The position numbers were made by a program, and so were the translations under genes. From Niabella sp. (GTDB lineage: Bacteria; Bacteroidota; Bacteroidia; Chitinophagales; Chitinophagaceae), in the NCBI RefSeq assembly GCF_030150205.1, contig NZ_JASLGT010000010.1, forward strand, positions 34,512-98,511: a stretch of 64,000 nucleotides of DNA, read 5' to 3'. Below are positions 52,917 to 61,514 of the stretch, piece after piece (position 1 is the stretch's first letter; each line of letters begins with the position of its first letter). A model generated the notes under the pieces. It was not told the DNA's origin, made no database searches, and worked only from the letters and a program-made list of their open reading frames with translations.

Positions 52917-53447
52917 TTACTGTTTTCCATTTGTGTTCAATACCACAATTCCCATAGTGATGATCTTTTTCTCAGTACCGATACTATCGCTTTTAAAGAC
53001 CGGCAATTTTTCCTTTTTATAAGGTGTTTTCTTTTTTGCAGGTTCCGGTTTTGGCGGACATATAGCTACTCTTCCCCACAATGGTTGCTGAACAACAGTT
53101 GTGGAGTTGTTCCCGGTGTTTTTTTTAACCGTTTGAGCCTGTGAATCCTGGCTAAATGCAAGGAATAATAAAAAAACAGCCGCTAGTTTTCTGGTGTAAT
53201 TCATTGCAGACTGCCATATGGACCTGGTTAATGACAGGAGCGTTGTTTCCGGGGTAAGCTGACTGGCCATAAATCTTCCGCAAATCTGCTGTGAGCGGTA
53301 ATTTTTAAGATAGGTGCCGATGGCCTCCGGGCTCATACCCGTAAAGTCGGTAACGGTTTTGCAACAGGCATTGCAGAAACGCCCTTTTTCTTCCGGTTGC
53401 ATTTGCTCCCAGTTTTCATGACAGGGATTGGGGATGCTGATATTCAT
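52917..53447 (-). CDS. CHENW/Cys-motif membrane protein, unknown function
   Basis: Protein of 176 residues from the ATG at 53447. The N-terminus has CHENWEQMQPEEKGRFCNAC followed by CKTVTDFTGMSPEAIGTYL. The spaced His and Cys resemble a small metal-binding module. The middle is a single membrane helix (KLAAVFLLFLAFSQDSQA) and the C-terminus is Pro/Lys-rich. Similar N-terminal modules occur at the start of various Bacteroidota membrane proteins; their function is not known to me. It is first of a tandem pair whose second copy is broken. Confidence 0.8.
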   Translation of the reverse strand: MNISIPNPCHENWEQMQPEEKGRFCNACCKTVTDFTGMSPEAIGTYLKNYRSQQICGRFMASQLTPETTLLSLTRSIWQSAMNYTRKLAAVFLLFLAFSQDSQAQTVKKNTGNNSTTVVQQPLWGRVAICPPKPEPAKKKTPYKKEKLPVFKSDSIGTEKKIITMGIVVLNTNGKQ

Positions 53448-53541
53448 AATCGCTGTTTTCACTAAGGATGCCGCTGTTGCAACAATTACATAAGTGTGCA
53501 TCGTGAAATTTGAAAACAGGTCAATTATTGCACTTTATTGC

Positions 53542-53652
53542 ATGAAAAGCAAGTCTATTAAGGACATGGCGGCTGAAGCGACCCTGTCAATACTCAATGG
53601 ACCAACGAGTAGCCTGTTACCTGGATGGAATATGCGGTGCTGTAGTTACTGA
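53542..53652 (+). pseudogene. Possible remnant of a LacI-type helix-turn-helix
   Basis: A 36-codon frame reads MKSKSIKDMAAEATLSILNG and then loses pattern. The start resembles a LacI N-terminus (KSIKDMAAE ... LSxxLNG) with about eight residues missing from the recognition helix. It may be a decayed regulator or chance similarity. Confidence 0.2.
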
Positions 53653-53670
53653 AACAAGCTTCCGGAAGCA

Positions 53671-54939
53671 CTATTCTTCCTTTACCCTGGAAGGCGTGTC
53701 TTTGCCCGCAATAATGGATTGCGCACTGATGCCGATAGACCGGATGATCTGTGTCATATTGCCAAGGTCCAGCGTTTCTACGGTATCACTGGGTTGATGA
53801 TAATGCGGCTCTGTATCCATTTTTGAAGTGGAAATGGTGTGGGCCGGCACACCCAGTTTGGCCAGGGTGGCATTATCGGAACGGTAGAATAATTGCTGGT
53901 CGGGGTAAGGATCGGGATGAAACTCAAAACCGGTTCCGGCCAGGTTTTTTTGAAGAATGGCGCCCAATGATGATTTTTCAAAACCGGTGATATAAGCAGA
54001 ATTCTTGCCCCATTTGCTATCGGTACCAATCATTTCAATATTCAGCATGGCCGCAATTTTAGCTGGATCCAGCTGCTGACTGAAATACTGTGATCCGAAG
54101 CCCCCGGATTCTTCCGCGGTGAAGGCCACAAAAATGATGGAACGCTCATTGTTTTTCAGGGTGGCAAAATGATCGGCGAGCAGCATGACGGCCGTTGTGC
54201 CCGAAGCATCATCGTTTGCGCCGTTGTAAAGGGAGTCGCCATTTACCGGTTTGCCGATGCCTATATGATCGTAATGGGCAGAAAAGATAACATATTCATC
54301 TTTGCGCGATTTGCCCGGCAGCAGTCCGGCAACATTGGCAAGTTTATGTTCGGTAATAACATGCGAAGCCTTGATGGCATAGGTTTGCAGGGACGGATTG
54401 CCCAGGATAAAAACTGTAGAGCCGGACCGCTTTAAAAAGTTCCGTTTAAAAAATACCAGTCGTTTAAAGTCTGGCGTAAAACTTTCGTCTACCAGTACAA
54501 TATTGTTTTTGCCGTTGCTAACAGCTTCGGAAGCTTTGAGAAAAAGTGAACTGCCCGCGGGGATAGTGCTAACCGTATATCCAGATTTTTCGGTTACCTC
54601 CAGTTCCGGCTCCCCGGTAACTACGATTACGTTATTTTTTGAAACTTCTTTTTGATTAATTATGGCTGTAAGTCCTCTAAATGCGGCACTATATGCTGTA
54701 AATGGTTGTAAAAAAGAACTGCCCTGTAAGGGTTGTAAGCCACTTTTGTTAAAAGAGGCTGCAATAAAACTGGCAGCTTTATCAATTTCGGGAGTGTAAA
54801 CTGCCCGGCCTTTCATTTCATCGGAGGCCAGAAAGCGGATCGTTTTTTCAACGGTAGCTGTATTGAATGCGCCGGTATTTTGGGCGGATATATAGGTGGC
54901 GGGAATGAATGCCAGAAAAAGGAATCTGAAACTGCGCAT
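53671..54939 (-). CDS. Secreted M28-family zinc aminopeptidase
   Basis: Exported metallopeptidase of about 422 residues. The signal peptide starts MRSFRFLFLAFIPATYISAQ. Two-zinc ligands are visible: SAHYDHIGIG, NGANDDASGTTAVM, FTAEESGGFGSQYF, NIEMIGTDSKWG and HYHQPSDTVETL. I chose the ATG at 54939 because the 38 upstream codons do not look like a leader. It probably trims peptides outside the cytoplasm. It is a separate unit from prfC, which ends 162 nt upstream. Confidence 0.9.
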   Translation of the reverse strand: MRSFRFLFLAFIPATYISAQNTGAFNTATVEKTIRFLASDEMKGRAVYTPEIDKAASFIAASFNKSGLQPLQGSSFLQPFTAYSAAFRGLTAIINQKEVSKNNVIVVTGEPELEVTEKSGYTVSTIPAGSSLFLKASEAVSNGKNNIVLVDESFTPDFKRLVFFKRNFLKRSGSTVFILGNPSLQTYAIKASHVITEHKLANVAGLLPGKSRKDEYVIFSAHYDHIGIGKPVNGDSLYNGANDDASGTTAVMLLADHFATLKNNERSIIFVAFTAEESGGFGSQYFSQQLDPAKIAAMLNIEMIGTDSKWGKNSAYITGFEKSSLGAILQKNLAGTGFEFHPDPYPDQQLFYRSDNATLAKLGVPAHTISTSKMDTEPHYHQPSDTVETLDLGNMTQIIRSIGISAQSIIAGKDTPSRVKEE

Positions 54940-55100
54940 GCGTATGATTTTTAAAGGAAGATAATAAAAAATGCGGATCAACCAGCGGAAACCCATCCCA
55001 CATGACGGCGCAGATTTCACATAGATAAATCGATCGGCAATATCAGCGATCAAAATCCGCGGCGATCCTCGGAAAAATTATATCCGGTAAGATATGTTTA

Positions 55101-56687
55101 TTACTGATGGATCTCGCTGCTGAAATGAAACTCAATATCAGGATTATTGGTGATCTCTGTATTCAGGAACCATTCACTTTGGGCAAGGTATACCATATTG
55201 CCGTCCTTGTCTTCGCCGGTATTGGTTTGTTTGAATTTTCCAAAGTCTTCCAGCTTCTTAGCATCCTTACTGGTGAGCCAGCAGGCTTTGTAAAAAGGCA
55301 GGGCCCTGAATTCTACCGAAGCTCCGTATTCATGCAACAGGCGATACTGGATCACTTCAAACTGGAGTTCTCCCACACAACCTACAATTTTACGGGTGCC
55401 GCCAAACTGGGTAAACAATTGCGCTACACCTTCGTCTGTTAGCTGAAGTAATCCCTTTTCCAATTGTTTGGTTTTCATCGGGTCTCGGTTAATTACCTCT
55501 TTGAAAATTTCGGGAGAGAAGGAGGGGATCCCGGTGAAATAGAAATTTTCGCCTTCTGTCAGCGTATCGCCGATTTTAAAATTCCCCGTATCAAATAAAC
55601 CCACTACATCTCCGGCATAGGCATCCTGGATAATACTTTTATCCCGGGCCATAAATGAATATGGATTGCTGAAACGAACATCTTTGTCTAAACGCACATG
55701 ATGAAAGTATTTATTGCGCTCAAACTTACCAGAACAAACCCGGAAGAATGCGATCCGGTCGCGGTGTTTGGGATCGAGGTTGGCATGGATCTTAAAAATA
55801 AATCCGCTGAGTTTTTCTTCCTCCACATCTACTTTCCGGGTGGAGGTTTCGCGGCTTTGAGGTGGTGGGGCAATACGGATAAAGGTATCCAGCATTTCCT
55901 TTACCCCGAAATTGTTGATGGCACTTCCAAAGAATACCGGTGACACTTTGGCTGCCAGGTAATCGGCTACGTTCAGCTCGCCGTTCACGCCGTCTACCAG
56001 TTCCACATCTTCTCTCAGAAGGGCCGCATCGGCAGATCCCAGCCGGTCATCCAGGATCGGGTCCTGGATATCAGAAATAGCCAGGGTATCTTCTTCATCG
56101 GCCTTGGTATTGGCCGTAAACAACCGGATATTTTTATCGTACAAATTGTATACGCCCTTAAAGTCCTTGCCGCTGTTGATAGGCCAGGTCATCGGATGTA
56201 AGGAAATATTCAGTTCTTTTTCAATTTCTTCCAGGAGATCGAACCGGTTCTTGCCATCACGGTCCATTTTGTTAATGAATACGATCACCGGGGTATCGCG
56301 CATCCGGCATACTTCCATTAAACGGCGGGTTTGCTCCTCAACTCCGTTCACGCTATCTACCACCAGGATTACACTATCCACCGCTGTAAGGGTACGAAAG
56401 GTATCTTCTGCAAAGTCTTTGTGACCCGGTGTATCCAGCAGGTTGATCAGGATGTTCTGGTACTCAAAGCTCATTACCGATGTGGCGACGGAGATACCCC
56501 GTTGCCGCTCGATTTCCATAAAATCGGAAGTCGCTGATTTTTTAATCTTGTTGCTTTTTACGGCACCCGCTACCTGGATGGCACCGCCAAATAAAAGAAA
56601 CTTTTCTGTAAGCGTGGTCTTACCGGCGTCCGGGTGACTAATGATCGCAAAAGTGCGCCGGTGCATGATCTCCTCGTGATACTTCAT
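55101..56687 (-). CDS. prfC: Peptide chain release factor 3
   Basis: Translational GTPase that recycles RF1/RF2 after termination. G-motifs are HPDAGKTTLTEKFLLFGG, LLDTPGHKDFAEDTFRTL and VIVFINKMDRDGKN. RF3-specific blocks include FFGSAINNFGVKEMLDTFIR and GTRKIVGCVGELQFEVIQYR. Length 528 aa is normal. A TATCTTCG -7-like box lies just 8 nt upstream of the ATG, so the leader would be very short. Confidence 0.97.
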   Translation of the reverse strand: MKYHEEIMHRRTFAIISHPDAGKTTLTEKFLLFGGAIQVAGAVKSNKIKKSATSDFMEIERQRGISVATSVMSFEYQNILINLLDTPGHKDFAEDTFRTLTAVDSVILVVDSVNGVEEQTRRLMEVCRMRDTPVIVFINKMDRDGKNRFDLLEEIEKELNISLHPMTWPINSGKDFKGVYNLYDKNIRLFTANTKADEEDTLAISDIQDPILDDRLGSADAALLREDVELVDGVNGELNVADYLAAKVSPVFFGSAINNFGVKEMLDTFIRIAPPPQSRETSTRKVDVEEEKLSGFIFKIHANLDPKHRDRIAFFRVCSGKFERNKYFHHVRLDKDVRFSNPYSFMARDKSIIQDAYAGDVVGLFDTGNFKIGDTLTEGENFYFTGIPSFSPEIFKEVINRDPMKTKQLEKGLLQLTDEGVAQLFTQFGGTRKIVGCVGELQFEVIQYRLLHEYGASVEFRALPFYKACWLTSKDAKKLEDFGKFKQTNTGEDKDGNMVYLAQSEWFLNTEITNNPDIEFHFSSEIHQ

Positions 56688-56694
56688 AAGTGCG

Positions 56695-56702
56695 CGAAGA
56701 TA
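56695..56702 (-). promoter_or_regulatory. Candidate -7 box (TATCTTCG) for prfC
   Basis: Close to TAnnTTTG and only 8 nt from the start codon, which predicts a nearly leaderless transcript. The same octamer lies upstream of carA. Confidence 0.35.
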
Positions 56703-56970
56703 GGAAGGTTTCGGGTTTTCTGTTCAGGTTTTGTGGGTACCCATGAATATGACTTTTAGCCGCTGACGCGCAGGTCATTTTGATTTTAATCATTGAAATC
56801 GAGCGTATGCAGGCCCATCTGCGAATCTGTGGCTACTCTTGCAGCTTTATTTCCTGCAACGGCAAAAACAGATCGCGGTGATGCTCTTTATGCTTTTGGT
56901 TGTTGTGTTTCCTGCTCTCCGGTTTTACAGGGAGCGTGCGAAGATAAAAATCAGCGTATCAGCAATTGCT

Positions 56971-58362
56971 TTATTTCTTTGTTTTCTTTTTAGTTGAAGT
57001 AACTTTCTTTTTAGCTGACGCTGCTTGTTTTTCGGGTGCTTTTTTAATTTGTTTTTTTGCGGTAGACTTGCCAGATGTACGGGACGACTTTGCTGGTGCG
57101 GCCTTTACTGTTTTTTTGGCCAGACGCGGCGCCGGCTTTACATTAGATTCCGGCATGGCCGTGGCCGCAGCCGTGCGGCTTTCGGTTTCTTCTTCACCAC
57201 CGCTTACCCGGTTTTGCATATAGTCCCCAAAGAAATCATAGGCCTTGCGCGCCATATTGTACATATTGGAGTTCATTTTATTACCCAGGATAATGATCAC
57301 CGCCTGTTCATCCAACAGTCTTCCAAAAGCCGGTGTAAAGCCATGCCATTTTCCATTATGGTAGATCACATTTTTTCCATTGGGCAGATTCAGCATCCGC
57401 CAGCCTAAACCATAGTTATGGATGGATGCTTTTTCATGACTGTGTGGTTGATAGGCTGAATCCAGCAGGGATTGACGGATAAAGGCGGGATTGTAAAGCG
57501 CCCGGTCCCATTTAAACATGTCTTCCGGCGTGCTGTAAACGTTTTTGTCTCCGTAAGTATTGTCAAACTGATCATTCACCCAAAGTGCCCCGGAAGGTTT
57601 GTAAGACATGATCACATGGCCGCTGTCTGCAGGGGTATATACAAAGGTGTGCTGCATCTGCAACGGGTCGAAGATGGTTTCTTTAACATATTGCGGAAAT
57701 TTTTTACCGGTTACTTTTTCAACGATCAATGCCAGCAATACAAAGTTTGTATTGCAATATGCAAAGCGGCTGCCGGCTTTAAACATGGGGGCCGGTTTAT
57801 ATTGTTCAAGGAAACGCAGCACATCGTCGTTTGATATCATCTGCCTGGGATTCCACTTGGTTTTATCTTCCATTACAGAAAGATAATTGGGCACTCCGCT
57901 TCTGTGCGATAACAATTGCTCCACCGTAACAGCGGGATAGGGAAACGACGGAAAATACCGGGTTACAGGGTCCTGCAAACCTATCCTGGACGCCTGTACT
58001 AATTTGAGCACTGTAACTGCTGTAAACGGCTTGCTGGTAGATGCGAGGTGAAACTGTGTTTGAGCGTCAATGGTATCTTTTTTTCGATTGGGATCCTGGA
58101 AACCCTGATACGATTCATAAAGTATATTGCCGCCCTTTGCAACAAGAATGCCACCATTAAATCCACGCCGAAGCAATGCCGAATCAAAAAAGTCACTGAG
58201 TACTTTATGATACCGGGCCTTATCGGCTTCGGTCATTTGCTCCACATCAAAAGCGATGACGTTACTGTGTGTCTCTCCTGATTTCTCTTTCTGGGCCTGT
58301 GTTTTAGACTTACAACCAATCGTTAATAATGTCCACGCTAAAATAACTGCAACAACTCTCAA
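56971..58362 (-). CDS. Serine hydrolase (beta-lactamase/PBP class-C fold) with Lys/Ala/Pro-rich tail
   Basis: Putative periplasmic serine hydrolase. A lipoprotein-like signal (LLTIGCKSK) follows a TTG start at 58362. The SxxK motif is ASTSKPFTAVTVLK, the YxN equivalent is YCNTNFVLL, and HNGKWHG stands for the KTG/HxG element. About residues 100-400 form the hydrolase. The last 50-60 residues are highly basic (KKTVKAAPAKSSRTSGKSTA and on), rich in K, A, P, S and T, resembling histone-H1-like tails. The substrate is unknown; esterase or peptidase roles are both common in this fold. Confidence 0.85.
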   Translation of the reverse strand: MRVVAVILAWTLLTIGCKSKTQAQKEKSGETHSNVIAFDVEQMTEADKARYHKVLSDFFDSALLRRGFNGGILVAKGGNILYESYQGFQDPNRKKDTIDAQTQFHLASTSKPFTAVTVLKLVQASRIGLQDPVTRYFPSFPYPAVTVEQLLSHRSGVPNYLSVMEDKTKWNPRQMISNDDVLRFLEQYKPAPMFKAGSRFAYCNTNFVLLALIVEKVTGKKFPQYVKETIFDPLQMQHTFVYTPADSGHVIMSYKPSGALWVNDQFDNTYGDKNVYSTPEDMFKWDRALYNPAFIRQSLLDSAYQPHSHEKASIHNYGLGWRMLNLPNGKNVIYHNGKWHGFTPAFGRLLDEQAVIIILGNKMNSNMYNMARKAYDFFGDYMQNRVSGGEEETESRTAAATAMPESNVKPAPRLAKKTVKAAPAKSSRTSGKSTAKKQIKKAPEKQAASAKKKVTSTKKKTKK

Positions 58363-58467
58363 GGTACAAAGATTTTTAAAGGGGCAAATTTAATCGTATC
58401 TGCCGCTGAACAAAACTAATGTTCTTAAAATTTTAATTTTTGTTAACTTATTTGGATATTTGCTCGT

Positions 58468-59706
58468 ATGACAAATAAAAAAGAGACGAGTTACCCGAAA
58501 GAGAAAATCCGGATTTTGTTTCTGGAAAATATCAGTGATTTTGCTGTACAACGTTTTAAGGACGAGGGCTATTCGAAGGTAGAGAAATTGTCGAAGGCGC
58601 TTACAGAAGAAGAGTTGATCAAAGAAATAAAGAATGTACATATTCTGGGAATCCGGTCTAAAACGCATATTACCAAAAAGGTGTTGGATGCGGCTGAAAA
58701 ACTGCAGGCAATTGGCTGTTTTTGTATTGGCGTAAACCAGGTAGATCTGGCAGCTGCCACCGAAAAAGGTATAGTGGTGTTTAATGCACCTTACAGCAAT
58801 ACACGCTCGGTTGCAGAACTGGTGATCGCTAACTCTATTATGCTCATCAGAAGATTGCCGGATAAGATCAAAGCGGCACATGATGGCATCTGGATGAAGG
58901 ATTCTAAGGGCAGCTATGAATTAAGAGGTAAAACACTGGGCATTATTGGCTATGGAAATATTGGCTCACAGGTAAGTGTGCTGGCGGAAGCAATGGGGAT
59001 GAAGGTGTTGTTTTATGATGTGGAAACAAAACTGCCATTGGGGAATGCAAAGGATGCTAAATCCCTGAAAGAATTGTTGCAGCAATCGGATGTGGTTACG
59101 CTGCATGTTCCGGATAACCCGCAAACAAGAAACCTGATTACTAAAAACAATCTGAAATATTTTAAGAAGGGAGCAATTCTTATTAACTACGCAAGAGGCG
59201 AAGTTGTAAACCTGGATGACCTGGCCAAATTTATGAAAGAGGGACATCTCAGCGGAGCTGCACTGGATGTATTTCCCTGGGAGCCGGAGAAAAATGGCGA
59301 TAAATTTACCAGTCCGATGCAAAACCTGCCCAATGTGATTTTAACGCCTCATATTGGAGGAAGCACAGAGGAGGCACAGGAAAACATTGGTGTGGATGTA
59401 AGTTCCAAGCTGTTCAACTTTATCGAGAAAGGGATCTCCAACGGATCACATACAGTTCCGGCCCTGGCATTGCCTTCGCAGGATGGGGTGCACCGCATTC
59501 TTCATATACACTATAACAGGCCAGGGGTACTTTCAGAGATCAACACGTTATTGTCGAACAACAATATCAATATCACCGGGCAGTACCTGAAAACAAATGA
59601 TGATATCGGGTATGTGGTGCTGGATGTAGAGAAAGGGGTTTCGAAGAAGGCGGCATCGATCCTGAATAATGTGAAACACACGATTAAAACAAGATTGGTT
59701 TATTAA
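58468..59706 (+). CDS. serA: D-3-phosphoglycerate dehydrogenase
   Basis: First enzyme of serine biosynthesis; oxidises 3-phosphoglycerate. GKTLGIIGYGNIGSQVSVLA binds NAD. LINYARGEVVNLDDLAKFMK, HLSGAALDVFPWEPEK and LTPHIGGSTEEAQENIG give the catalytic Arg-Glu-His set. A C-terminal ACT domain (HRILHIHYNRPGVLSEINTL) provides serine feedback. Length 412 aa matches the E. coli-like form. It is monocistronic, with a strong terminator 29 nt after the stop. Confidence 0.96.
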   Translation: MTNKKETSYPKEKIRILFLENISDFAVQRFKDEGYSKVEKLSKALTEEELIKEIKNVHILGIRSKTHITKKVLDAAEKLQAIGCFCIGVNQVDLAAATEKGIVVFNAPYSNTRSVAELVIANSIMLIRRLPDKIKAAHDGIWMKDSKGSYELRGKTLGIIGYGNIGSQVSVLAEAMGMKVLFYDVETKLPLGNAKDAKSLKELLQQSDVVTLHVPDNPQTRNLITKNNLKYFKKGAILINYARGEVVNLDDLAKFMKEGHLSGAALDVFPWEPEKNGDKFTSPMQNLPNVILTPHIGGSTEEAQENIGVDVSSKLFNFIEKGISNGSHTVPALALPSQDGVHRILHIHYNRPGVLSEINTLLSNNNINITGQYLKTNDDIGYVVLDVEKGVSKKAASILNNVKHTIKTRLVY

Positions 59707-59734
59707 TACAATTAGCAGAATGCATAAGCATAAT

Positions 59735-59761
59735 AAAAGCTCCCGGAGGGGAGCTTTTATT
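59735..59761 (+). terminator. Terminator after serA
   Basis: AAAAGCTCCC (59735-59744) pairs with GGGAGCTTTT (59749-59758) around a 4-nt loop, with T-rich sequence within and after the stem. Confidence 0.85.
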
Positions 59762-59854
59762 ATGCTCTTGTTCGTTTGTTACTGCTGGCATTAAGCAAAA
59801 TGAAAATTTGCAAATGCCTTTTTTCTCCGCGCAATAAAAAATGTTATGAATGCC

Positions 59855-59886
59855 ATTAAAAAAGCCTCCGGTTGGAGGCTTTTTGT
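59855..59886 (-). terminator. Terminator after pyk (may work both ways)
   Basis: AAAAGCCTCC (59860-59869) and GGAGGCTTTT (59874-59883) form a 10-bp stem with T-runs on either strand. It lies just beyond the pyk stop. Confidence 0.85.
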
Positions 59887-59887
59887 T

Positions 59888-61387
59888 TTATTGAACTTCG
59901 GTTACTTTGATCGTATTGGTGTGTAACTTCAGATGAACCGGCGTACTTCCGGTACTTACGGCAGTATCTCCACGTTTCAGGAATCCATTCTTTTTGAGGA
60001 TATTGATCTGGTCTGCAAAAATGGTATCCAGGTCGTGCTGGTCATCGTCATAGAAGAAGGCGCGGATACCCCAGCTCAGGCTAAGCTGATCGATCAGCGT
60101 ACGGTTCTTTGTAAATACATACAAAGGCACTTTAGGCCGGTAGCTGCTGAGCATAAAACCGGTGTAGCCGCTTTGCGTCATGCCGATCAATGCATCTGCC
60201 CTTGTGTCCTTCGCCAGGTTACAGGCGTTATAACAAATGGCATCACTGGAAAGGGAAGGAGAGTGCGGTTGTGGCTGCAACTCATTCGCCAGGTCATAGT
60301 GATATTCTGTTTTTTCAATTTCCAGTATGATCTTCCGCATGGTTTGCACAACCAGCGTGGGGTGCTTACCGCTGGCGGTTTCGGCACTCAACATTACAGC
60401 ATCGGTACCTTCCAGCACGGCATTGGCCACATCGGTGATCTCACTGCGGTTGGGTTTGGAACGGTCGATCATGCTTTCCATCATCTGTGTGGCTACAATT
60501 ACCGGTTTGGCACGGTGAATGCATTTGCGGATAATGCTCTTCTGGATCAAAGGCACTTTTTCTACCGGCAGTTCCACACCCAGGTCGCCCCGTGCAATCA
60601 TGATTCCATCGGATGCATGTATGATTTCCCGGATATTGGGAATTGCTTCCGGCATTTCAATTTTTGCAATGATCTTGGCCTTGCTTTTGTGCTTGTCCAG
60701 GATCTTGCGGAGCTTTTTAATGTCTTCCACCTGGCGTACAAATGACAATGCCACCCATCCCAGCTGCTCTTTTATAATAAAATCCAGGTCTGCAAGATCT
60801 TTGGGCGTCAACGCAGGTAAAGAAATCTTGGTATCAGGAAGGTTTACACCTTTCTTGGAAGAAAGGAATCCGCCCAGCACTACTTCAACCTTCACATCAT
60901 TATTAGGCAGGACCTTCCGAACGATCACTTCAAGTTTTCCATCATCGATCATGATCTTGTTGCCCACTTTTACATCCTTATGAAAATTGGGGTAGGAGAT
61001 ATAGATCTTTTCCTTGGTACCCACCATTTTTTTATTGGTGAAGATGAACGTATCGCCCGGTTCCACAATGATACCGCCGCCTTCCATTTCTCCTACGCGG
61101 AGTTTGGGACCCTGAAGGTCGCCCAGGATAGCGACTGTTGTTTTTTCTTTTTGATTGATCTCGCGGATGTATTCAATGATCTGTTTTTTTTCTTCATGTA
61201 CCCCATGAGAAAAATTCAGACGAAAAACATTTACACCTGCTTTTACAAGATCAAGCAGTTTATCATAAGTATTACAGGCCGGCCCTACCGTGGCCACGAT
61301 CTTTGTGCGGTTGAAGCTATGGTCTGTATCCTTTGAAACGCTTGCTGTTTCTACAGATTTCTTTCGAACTTTTTGAGTTTCTGTCAT
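59888..61387 (-). CDS. pyk: Pyruvate kinase
   Basis: Final glycolytic enzyme, making pyruvate and ATP from phosphoenolpyruvate. NRTKIVATVGPACNTYDKLL, VFRLNFSHG, ILGDLQGPKLRVGEMEGGG and IIAKIEMPEAIPNIREI carry the active-site Lys and Glu. IMIARGDLGVELPVEKVPL and VIVATQMMESMIDRSKPNR complete the family. The protein is 499 aa with about 25 extra N-terminal residues. A 17-nt palindrome lies in its upstream region. pfk is directly upstream but has its own terminator, so the two are separate transcripts. Confidence 0.97.
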   Translation of the reverse strand: MTETQKVRKKSVETASVSKDTDHSFNRTKIVATVGPACNTYDKLLDLVKAGVNVFRLNFSHGVHEEKKQIIEYIREINQKEKTTVAILGDLQGPKLRVGEMEGGGIIVEPGDTFIFTNKKMVGTKEKIYISYPNFHKDVKVGNKIMIDDGKLEVIVRKVLPNNDVKVEVVLGGFLSSKKGVNLPDTKISLPALTPKDLADLDFIIKEQLGWVALSFVRQVEDIKKLRKILDKHKSKAKIIAKIEMPEAIPNIREIIHASDGIMIARGDLGVELPVEKVPLIQKSIIRKCIHRAKPVIVATQMMESMIDRSKPNRSEITDVANAVLEGTDAVMLSAETASGKHPTLVVQTMRKIILEIEKTEYHYDLANELQPQPHSPSLSSDAICYNACNLAKDTRADALIGMTQSGYTGFMLSSYRPKVPLYVFTKNRTLIDQLSLSWGIRAFFYDDDQHDLDTIFADQINILKKNGFLKRGDTAVSTGSTPVHLKLHTNTIKVTEVQ

Positions 61388-61409
61388 TTTTCGATTTCTA
61401 ATGTTAATA

Positions 61410-61426
61410 TTCCGATGGCATCGGAA
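61410..61426. promoter_or_regulatory. 17-nt palindrome in the pyk upstream region
   Basis: TTCCGATG G CATCGGAA is a perfect palindrome with one central base, 23 nt upstream of the pyk ATG. It fits a dimeric repressor operator. No regulator is identifiable nearby. Confidence 0.45.
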
Positions 61427-61464
61427 AAGGGATTGCTGATTAAAACCGGAAGCTACAAATTAAA

Positions 61465-61494
61465 AACAAAAAACCGCGCAGCAAAGGCGGTTTT
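61465..61494 (-). terminator. Terminator after pfk
   Basis: AAAACCGC (61470-61477) and GCGGTTTT (61487-61494) form a stem; on the minus strand it is followed by TTGTTTTTAA. It lies 21 nt past the pfk stop. Confidence 0.8.
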
Positions 61495-61514
61495 AATTGT
61501 ATCTGGTTTTAATT

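Noticed and set aside
53597..53797. 66-residue rightward frame near the M28 gene
   Set aside because: It mostly runs antisense to the M28 peptidase coding region; composition mirrors that gene.
59735..59886. Two adjacent hairpins as a possible regulatory RNA
   Set aside because: Each sits just past a gene end with T-runs in the right direction; plain terminators explain them.
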